This document shows, one piece after another, positions 58,369-64,000 of a DNA stretch of 64,000 nt (positions within the stretch are counted from its first letter, which is position 1; each line of letters opens with the position of its first letter). The notes beneath the pieces are model-generated. The model ran no database searches, was not told the DNA's origin, and saw nothing but the letters and a program-made list of their open reading frames with translations. Position numbers and translations under genes: made by a program. Location of the stretch: assembly GCF_003001935.1 (NCBI RefSeq), contig NZ_PVNG01000011.1:186001-250000 (forward strand), given 5' to 3'. The stretch is from Nonomuraea fuscirosea (GTDB lineage Bacteria > Actinomycetota > Actinomycetes > Streptosporangiales > Streptosporangiaceae).

Positions 58369-60324
58369 GTGGCGGACGTGCATCCCGAGCATGCCCAGCT
58401 CCAGGCGGACCGCATCTACCTGGGCTGGCAGTACATCCTGCTGCACCCCGACCCAGGCCCCCCGCCCAGGCGCCCCTCTCCCGCCGAGGAGCCCTCTCCC
58501 CAGGTCCAGGCCGAGGACGATCCCGCCCGCCTCGAACTGCTGCGCCGCGAGCGGCTCCAGGAGGACATGCTCAACCGGCCGGTCCGGGTCTTCCGCATGT
58601 TCATGCTGATCCTGACCGTGCTGATCATCGCCGCCGCCCTGGCCGGCTACCTGCCCTGGTCGTTCGCCCTGGTCGGGCTCGTGGCCGCGGGCGGCGTGGC
58701 GGCCGTGTGCAGCTTCGCGCTGATGCAGGGCGACCGCGCGGTCCGCTACCGGGTGCTGGAGCAGCAGGCCCGCGACGAGCGGCAGCAGCGGGAACGTGAC
58801 AAGGAGCTGTTCCAGGCCCAGGAGGAGCACGCCCAGCGCTACCGCGAGTGGCAGGAGTCGAAGGACCGGCACGACAAGCAGCTCACCTGGTACGCCGTCG
58901 CGGTGCCGGACGAGATCGACCGCATCGACGTGGCCGGCGGGACCTTACCCGGCTGGTCGGCGCTCGTGACGCTGCTGGGCGCGACCCGGCTCTACAGCGG
59001 CGGCCATCTGACGGTGCTCGACCTGTCGGAGGGCGCGATCGCCAAGGACCTCATCGAGCTGGCCCGCAAGGGCGGCGACGACCCGCTGGTGTGGGTGCTG
59101 CCGGTCGACCTGCCCAAGCTCGACCTGGGCGCCACGCTGAAGCCCGAGGCCTTCGCCGACGTGCTGGCCCACGTCGTCAGCGTGAGCGAGGAGCACCGCA
59201 CCACCCGCGACCTCAGCTTCGACAACGCCATCCTGGAGCGGGTCCTGGAGGTGCTCGGCGAGAACGCCACGATCAGCCAGGTCACCGCCGCGCTGCGGGC
59301 GCTGGCGCAGGTGGGCGATCCGCGCGACGACCTCAGGTTCGGGCTGATCACCGCGACCCAGCTGGAGCGCATCGGCACGCTGTTCGGGCGCGGCGTGAGC
59401 GACCGGGTGGTGATCGAGCGGGCGTGGGCGCTGGAGTCGCAGCTGCGCAAGCTGGAGACGCTGGGCACGCAGGCCGTACGGCTGCCGCCCGCCAGGCTGC
59501 GCGTGGTGAGCATGGACCGGCAGGCGGGCGTGTTCGGCAACCGGGTGCTCGGCACGTACGTGGCCACCGCCCTGACCCACATCCTGCGCCAGTCGCCCGC
59601 CTCCGACCGGCCCTGGTACCACACCATCATCGTGGCGGGCGCGGACAAGCTCAGGGGCGACGTGCTCGACCGGCTGATGGACGCCTGCGAGACCTCGCGT
59701 ACGGGGCTGGTGCTGACCTACCGGTCGCTGACCCCGGCCGTACGCGAGCGGCTCGGCCGAGGGCACGCGGCGGTCGCGTTCATGCGGCTCGGCAACGCCG
59801 AGGACGCCCGGGTCGCCAGCGAGCACGTCGGCACCGAGCACCGGCTGGAGCTGGCCCAGCTCACCGAGACGATCAGCGACTCGCTGCCCGGCCTCGACGG
59901 CGGCTACACCTCCACCGTCGCCCAGCTCGACGACGACGAGCACGAAGGGCGCGACGAGAACCACGAGGACCTGGCGGGCGACATCACCGAGTCCACGGAG
60001 TGGGGCAGGACCGCCGACAAGATCGCGGAGAAGGAGCGGGTGCTGCAGCGCTCGCGCGAGTTCCTGGTCGAGCCGCACCAGCTGCAGCAGCTCCCCACGA
60101 CGTCCGTGATCGTCACGGACGCCACGGCGGAAGGGAGGCGCGTACGCCTGGCAGACGCGAACCCGGCCATCCTCACCTTTCCCAAGACCACGCTCGGCGA
60201 GCTGGAGGACGTGCGCGAGGCCGTACTGGCGCTCGATCCCCGGGCCGGGGACGGCGACGGAGAGCCGCCGCCGAACCTCGGGCCACCACCGCCACGCCTG
60301 GACTGGCGCAAGGGCAGGCAATGA
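58369..60324 (+). CDS. Membrane protein with degenerate VirD4/TraD-like domain
   Basis: 651 residues from GTG 58369, chosen for its GGAGGG site; ATG 58342 is in frame. Two close helices lie at about 72-115 (MFMLILTVLIIAAALAGYLP), followed by a coiled-coil stretch (QQARDERQQRERDKELFQAQ). The C-terminal half resembles the end of a VirD4/TraD ATPase: TIIVAGADKLRGDVLDRLMD where the Walker B should be, then TGLVLTYRSLTPAVRERLG and AVAFMRLGNAEDARVASEHV. No Walker A is present and the acidic pair is missing. It precedes the HerA-type ATPase, so it is probably its membrane partner. Confidence 0.65.
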   Translation: MADVHPEHAQLQADRIYLGWQYILLHPDPGPPPRRPSPAEEPSPQVQAEDDPARLELLRRERLQEDMLNRPVRVFRMFMLILTVLIIAAALAGYLPWSFALVGLVAAGGVAAVCSFALMQGDRAVRYRVLEQQARDERQQRERDKELFQAQEEHAQRYREWQESKDRHDKQLTWYAVAVPDEIDRIDVAGGTLPGWSALVTLLGATRLYSGGHLTVLDLSEGAIAKDLIELARKGGDDPLVWVLPVDLPKLDLGATLKPEAFADVLAHVVSVSEEHRTTRDLSFDNAILERVLEVLGENATISQVTAALRALAQVGDPRDDLRFGLITATQLERIGTLFGRGVSDRVVIERAWALESQLRKLETLGTQAVRLPPARLRVVSMDRQAGVFGNRVLGTYVATALTHILRQSPASDRPWYHTIIVAGADKLRGDVLDRLMDACETSRTGLVLTYRSLTPAVRERLGRGHAAVAFMRLGNAEDARVASEHVGTEHRLELAQLTETISDSLPGLDGGYTSTVAQLDDDEHEGRDENHEDLAGDITESTEWGRTADKIAEKERVLQRSREFLVEPHQLQQLPTTSVIVTDATAEGRRVRLADANPAILTFPKTTLGELEDVREAVLALDPRAGDGDGEPPPNLGPPPPRLDWRKGRQ

Positions 60325-60395
60325 CATGGTCAATGTCAAGGTGACGAGCTGACGGTTGGCGGAATTTAACAAAGAACCGTCTGTGGGGGAATGAA

Positions 60396-63374
60396 ATGCA
60401 GCCGAGTGTCTCGCTGAGCGGGCCCTGGTATCGAATCCAATCGATCGCAGCACCCTCGCGAAGCTCGTCGGCAGAGTGGGACTTCGTCACCGTGCTTCCC
60501 GCGGTGCTGTCGGCGGCGCAGCGCGACCGGCCATTCGTCATCGGCTGGCTGTCGAGAGGATCGGGGGCGCCGCTCGAACTCATCACCAACGCCGGGCCGC
60601 TGTCGCCGCCGCGCCAGCCGCGCCGGGCCACCGACGCGCCCGGCCACCCGAGCGGGCCGCAGCCGCTGCTGTTCCCCGGCGGGGCGCGCGGCATGGAGCT
60701 CGACGAGGGCTATCTCGCCGACCTGGCCGACCTGGTGTGGGCGCCGTGCCCGGGACGGCAGGCGCCGCCGCTGGGCAGCAGGGGGCGCGAGTTCGATCCC
60801 GACGAGCTCAAGCGGCCGACGTTGTTCGAGTCGACGCTGGTCACGCTCATGTCGCGGCCCTTCGCCTGGCTCGTCGTCGCCGAGCCGACCGACCTGCTCG
60901 ACGCCGAGGTGGCGCACCTGCGCACGCAGCTCAACGTGCTGCGCCAGTACGGCGACGCCTCGGAACGCTCCCGCTTCGACGCCGAGCGGGCCGAGCGGCG
61001 CATGCAGGAGCTGGACGCCTTCCGCGAGGCGGGCCTGTGGAACGTGCGCGTGCTGGCCGGCGGCGCCACCGCCGACGAGCTGCGCCAGATCGCACCCGTG
61101 CTCGTGGGGTCGGTCGAGATGAGCCATCACCCGTACCGGCTGCGCAGTTCGCACGGCGCCGCCTACGCGCTGACGGAGGCGCTGGCCGTCACCATGCAGG
61201 ACCCGTCCGACGGGGCCGCCGCGCCGTTCGCCGCCACCGCCGGCGCGCTGGCCGCGCTGGCCGGGCTGCCCAGGCGGGAGGTGCCGGGCCTGCGCGTGCT
61301 GGAGTCCGGCTTCTTCGACGTCACCGCCGAGTCGAACGAGGGCGCCACCGGGGGAGAGCTGGAGCTGGGCGAGATCCTCGACGGCCAGGACCGGGGCGTG
61401 GGCACGTTCCGGGTGCCGCTGTCCACGCTCAACCGGCACGCGTTCGTCACGGGGGCGACCGGGTCGGGCAAGTCCCAGACCGTCCGGCACCTGCTGGAGC
61501 AGCTCAGCAGGGCCCGCATCCCGTGGCTGGCCATCGAGCCGGCCAAGTCCGAGTACGCCGCCATGGCCGGCCGCGTCGACGACCCCGTCACCGTGATCAA
61601 CCCGTCGGCCCCCGACGGCGTGCCGTTCAGCGTCAACCCGCTCGAACCCGAGCCCGGCTACCCCGTCCAGGCGCACATCGACATGGTCAGGGCGCTGTTC
61701 ATGGCCGCGTTCGACGCCGAGGAGCCGTTCCCGCAGATCATGTCGCTGGCCCTGCAGCGCGTCTACGAGGCCACCGGCTGGGACGTGGTCACCGGCGGCG
61801 CCGTGCCGGGCTCCAGCGTCCCGCCCAGCGTGCCCACGCTCGAACAGCTCCAGCAGCACGCCATGGACGTCATCAAGGAGATCGGGTACGGCCGCGAGGT
61901 GCAGGCCGACGTCGAGGGCTTCATCTCGCTGCGCCTGCGCTCGCTGCGGGTGGGCTCGGCCGGGCGCTTCTTCGAGGGCGGCCACCCCGCCGACATCGGC
62001 GGCCTGCTGGAACGCGACGTCGTGCTGGCCATCGAGGACGTGGCCAACGACGAGGACAAGGCGTTCCTCATGGGCACGCTGATCATCAGGATCGTGGAGC
62101 ACCTGCGCATGCGGGCCAGGCGCGAGCGCAGCCCCGAGCTGCGTCACGTCATCGTGATCGAGGAGGCGCACCGCCTGCTGCGCGACCGCGGCCACGGCCG
62201 GGCCTCCACCCACGCCGTGGAGCTGCTGGCCGGCCTGCTCGCGGAGATCAGGGCGTACGGCGAGGGCATCGTGGTGGCCGAGCAGATCCCCACCAAGCTC
62301 ATCTCCGACGTGGTCAAGAACACCGCGCTGAAGGTCGTGCACCGGCTGCCCGCCGAGGACGACAGGTCGCTCGTCGGGGGCGCGATGAACCTGAGCGAGG
62401 AGCAGTCCCGCCACGTGGTCTCCCTCCAGCCGGGCTCGGCCGCGGTGTTCGCCGACGGCATGGACCGGCCGCTGCGCGTGCGCGTGCCGCTGGGGGAGTC
62501 CAGGGAGAAGGTGCTGCCGGGGCCGCCGCCGCCCATCCGCGGGCGCAGGTCGGCCGCCTGCGGGGCGCAGTGCCGTACCGGGCAGGCGTGCACGCTGGTG
62601 GAGCTGCGCGAGGCCGACGTGCTCGCCGACGCCCCCGACTGGGCCTGGCTGCGCATCTGGTGCGACACGGTGGTGCTGGCCTTCGTCAGCAACCGGCCGC
62701 TGCCAGGAGTGCCGCGGGCCCTGTCGGCCGCCTGGGCCGACCTGCCGGCGCGGCGCAGGGAGTGCCTGCTCGCCACCCTCGTCGAACGCTCGGTGCAGCG
62801 GCGCGCCTGGTCGCTGCGGAGCTGGTTCGACCCGGCACTGCTGACGGAGAAGGCGGCCGAGACCGCCACTCGCCTGCTGTCCGCCCTCGACGGCGGCGGC
62901 GAGCGCCCCGGAGCGTCGTGGGTCATCCCGCAGGTGCGCTGGCTGCACGAGGTGGACCGGCTCTTCCCGTACGGGCAGCCGGCCCCGAACCTGCGCAGCC
63001 CCGCACCGCCCATGGAGTACGCCCTGTTCCGCCCGCCGAACGGCAACGGCTCAGGCGACCTGATCCACGCCGAGCTGCTCGGCCACCGGGCCAAGGCGCT
63101 GCGCCACCATCCGCTGTCGATGGAGGTGGAGCACAACCGGGCACTGGCCTGGCGGGTCATCCTCGGTGACGACGAGGCCGAGGGCGTGCAGCGCGACATC
63201 GTCACTGTTGCCATCGGCGTCGAGGCGTCGGCCAGGATCAGGCACGTGGGGCAGACGATGGGGGCCGGGTGGCTGGAAGGGGTGCTGTCGTGGCCGCGCA
63301 GGTTCGTGCTGCCGTTCGAGCAGGGCGGCGCTCCGGAGATCGCCTTCGCCGAGCCCGCCCCCTCCCCGGCCTGA
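60396..63374 (+). CDS. HerA/VirB4-type ATPase, long form
   Basis: 992 residues. Walker A is HAFVTGATGSGKSQTVRHLL (about 350-369), Walker B RHVIVIEEAHRLLRDRGHG (about 582-600), then KVVHRLPAEDDRSLVGGAMN as the sensor region, an order typical of HerA/FtsK-HerA hexameric motors. It is much longer than archaeal HerA: an N-terminal 340-residue domain without known motif and a C-terminal 280 residues that start with a Cys cluster CGAQCRTGQACTL (about 723-735), possibly a zinc site. It probably works with the gene upstream. Substrate (DNA or protein) unknown; no NurA or SIR2 nuclease is adjacent. Confidence 0.85.
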   Translation: MQPSVSLSGPWYRIQSIAAPSRSSSAEWDFVTVLPAVLSAAQRDRPFVIGWLSRGSGAPLELITNAGPLSPPRQPRRATDAPGHPSGPQPLLFPGGARGMELDEGYLADLADLVWAPCPGRQAPPLGSRGREFDPDELKRPTLFESTLVTLMSRPFAWLVVAEPTDLLDAEVAHLRTQLNVLRQYGDASERSRFDAERAERRMQELDAFREAGLWNVRVLAGGATADELRQIAPVLVGSVEMSHHPYRLRSSHGAAYALTEALAVTMQDPSDGAAAPFAATAGALAALAGLPRREVPGLRVLESGFFDVTAESNEGATGGELELGEILDGQDRGVGTFRVPLSTLNRHAFVTGATGSGKSQTVRHLLEQLSRARIPWLAIEPAKSEYAAMAGRVDDPVTVINPSAPDGVPFSVNPLEPEPGYPVQAHIDMVRALFMAAFDAEEPFPQIMSLALQRVYEATGWDVVTGGAVPGSSVPPSVPTLEQLQQHAMDVIKEIGYGREVQADVEGFISLRLRSLRVGSAGRFFEGGHPADIGGLLERDVVLAIEDVANDEDKAFLMGTLIIRIVEHLRMRARRERSPELRHVIVIEEAHRLLRDRGHGRASTHAVELLAGLLAEIRAYGEGIVVAEQIPTKLISDVVKNTALKVVHRLPAEDDRSLVGGAMNLSEEQSRHVVSLQPGSAAVFADGMDRPLRVRVPLGESREKVLPGPPPPIRGRRSAACGAQCRTGQACTLVELREADVLADAPDWAWLRIWCDTVVLAFVSNRPLPGVPRALSAAWADLPARRRECLLATLVERSVQRRAWSLRSWFDPALLTEKAAETATRLLSALDGGGERPGASWVIPQVRWLHEVDRLFPYGQPAPNLRSPAPPMEYALFRPPNGNGSGDLIHAELLGHRAKALRHHPLSMEVEHNRALAWRVILGDDEAEGVQRDIVTVAIGVEASARIRHVGQTMGAGWLEGVLSWPRRFVLPFEQGGAPEIAFAEPAPSPA

Positions 63375-63415
63375 CCGCCGCCCGCTGCCCGCCGCCGCCC
63401 GCGACCCCGGCCCGC

Positions 63416-63452
63416 CGCACGGACCGCGCGCGAGCGCGGAGCGGTCCGTGCG
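63416..63452 (+). terminator. Hairpin after the HerA-type gene
   Basis: CGCACGGACCGC (63416-63427) and GCGGTCCGTGCG (63441-63452) form a perfect 12-bp stem with a 13-base loop, 42 bases after the stop. No T-run follows. Confidence 0.75.
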
Positions 63453-63520
63453 AGCCGCGGGCTTGCTAGCCGGCGGGCTGCGTTTTGCTGTGCTTCTCCA
63501 GAGTTGGGGCCAACGACGAC

Positions 63521-63526
63521 TAGGAT
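63521..63526 (+). promoter_or_regulatory. Possible -10 box for a leaderless murT transcript
   Basis: TAGGAT at 63521-63526 is eight bases before the ATG at 63535 and no Shine-Dalgarno site is present, so the transcript may start at or next to the start codon. A good -35 at the right distance was not found. Confidence 0.35.
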
Positions 63527-63534
63527 CCATGCAC

Positions 63535-64000
63535 ATGACCCAGCTTCCTCTGCGGGCCCAGCTCGCCAGCGCCCTGGGCCGCAGTGCCGCCACGCTGTCC
63601 AGGATGACCGGGCGTGGTGACGGCTCGGTGATCGGCGGGCGGGTCGGCCTGATGCTCGAGCCCGACCTCCTGCGCCAGCTCGCCAGAGATCGCAAGCTGG
63701 CTCTCGTCAGTGCGACCAACGGCAAGACCACCACGACCAGGTTGATCACCTCGGCGCTGCTAGAGCTCGGTGAGGTGGCCACCAACGTCTTCGGGGCCAA
63801 CATGCCGGCCGGCCACGTCTCCGCGCTCTCCCAGCACAAGCGGGCCCCCTACGGCGTGCTGGAGGTGGACGAGAAATACCTGCCGGAGGTGCTCGACACC
63901 ACCGGCGCGAGCGTCGTCTGCCTGATGAACCTCAGCCGCGACCAGATGGACCGCGCCGCCGAGATCTGGCTGCTGGCGCAGAAGTGGCGCAGGGCGCTGT
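63535..64000 (+). CDS. murT: Lipid II isoglutaminyl synthase subunit MurT, N-terminal part
   Basis: 155 codons up to the window edge; ATG 63529 is also in frame. It begins MTQLPLRAQLASALGRSAAT, and the Mur-ligase P-loop LALVSATNGKTTTTRLITSA is at about residues 56-75. AGHVSALSQHKRAPYGVLEV is followed by the metal/substrate region VCLMNLSRDQMDR. These are marks of MurT, which with GatD amidates lipid II glutamate in cell-wall synthesis. gatD is expected just beyond the window. Confidence 0.93.
   Translation, partial: MTQLPLRAQLASALGRSAATLSRMTGRGDGSVIGGRVGLMLEPDLLRQLARDRKLALVSATNGKTTTTRLITSALLELGEVATNVFGANMPAGHVSALSQHKRAPYGVLEVDEKYLPEVLDTTGASVVCLMNLSRDQMDRAAEIWLLAQKWRRAL

Noticed and set aside
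1..64000. CRISPR arrays, rRNA, tRNA, insertion sequences, prophage genes
   Set aside because: No array-like direct repeats with unique spacers, no tRNA- or rRNA-like stretches, and no transposase, integrase or phage structural gene were recognised. The short tandem repeats have no spacers.

Overview
The window is very GC-rich, densely coded DNA with many GTG starts, ATGA/GTGA overlaps between genes, GlnR, MurT, CstA, zf-HC2 anti-sigma factors and FtsK/EccC-type ATPases. This fits a filamentous actinobacterium, most likely of the Streptosporangiales (Nonomuraea-like); the taxon is an inference from gene content. I saw no rRNA, tRNA, CRISPR array, insertion sequence or replication origin. No gene-free stretch exceeds about 300 bases.

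Layout. 1-8.4 kb: an MMPL exporter (cut by the window edge) divergent from a MarR regulator, two small P-loop proteins, a histidine phosphatase carrying an in-frame 18-bp minisatellite, two methyltransferases, a stand-alone UMP kinase, and an ABC ATPase/permease pair. 8.4-18.1 kb: a secreted GxGYxYP protein with tandem operator-like sites, carbon starvation protein CstA with an upstream partner, a stand-alone LigD-type polymerase domain, and two convergent secreted M28 peptidases. 18.3-29.8 kb: a type VII secretion-like island. It holds a membrane pseudokinase, two WXG100-like or helical small proteins, two accessory proteins, a 1473-residue RHS toxin with an overlapping Cys-rich immunity candidate, and a convergent FHA-domain EccC/EssC-like ATPase. 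30-32.2 kb: an ECF sigma/anti-sigma pair and a PHP phosphoesterase. 32.3-38.1 kb: a binding-protein-dependent importer whose ATPase has lost its catalytic motifs, followed by a STAND-like protein whose P-loop also lacks its lysine. 38.3-41.9 kb: hydrolase, FUSC transporter, SET-domain protein, 2H-phosphoesterase-like protein, small membrane protein. 42-46.7 kb: a Crp/NB-ARC/TPR regulator, GlnR and a MoaD/ThiS-type carrier. 46.8-51.3 kb: DUF2993 protein, second ECF sigma/anti-sigma pair, thioredoxin-like protein, and a sulfur operon (DUF4395, rhodanese, DUF1416) headed by a leaderless Cys-containing leader peptide. 51.3-53.2 kb: an ECF sigma translationally coupled to an MGMT protein with a C-terminal Ada-type zinc domain, and an XRE-cupin regulator. 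53.3-63.4 kb: membrane protein, three related membrane-anchored proteins, and a VirD4-like degenerate membrane protein paired with a HerA-type ATPase. 63.5 kb to the end: start of murT.

Themes. (i) Several putative machines combine intact partners with catalytically degenerate ones: pseudokinase, pseudo-ABC ATPase, STAND protein without P-loop Lys, VirD4-like protein without a Walker box. (ii) Short tandem duplications of 24 to 92 bp recur at gene starts or ends. (iii) ECF sigma factors are paired with sensors of different kinds. The most promising candidates for an undescribed system are the minimal type VII-like toxin island, the ECF-MGMT-Ada unit and the HerA/VirD4-like pair.
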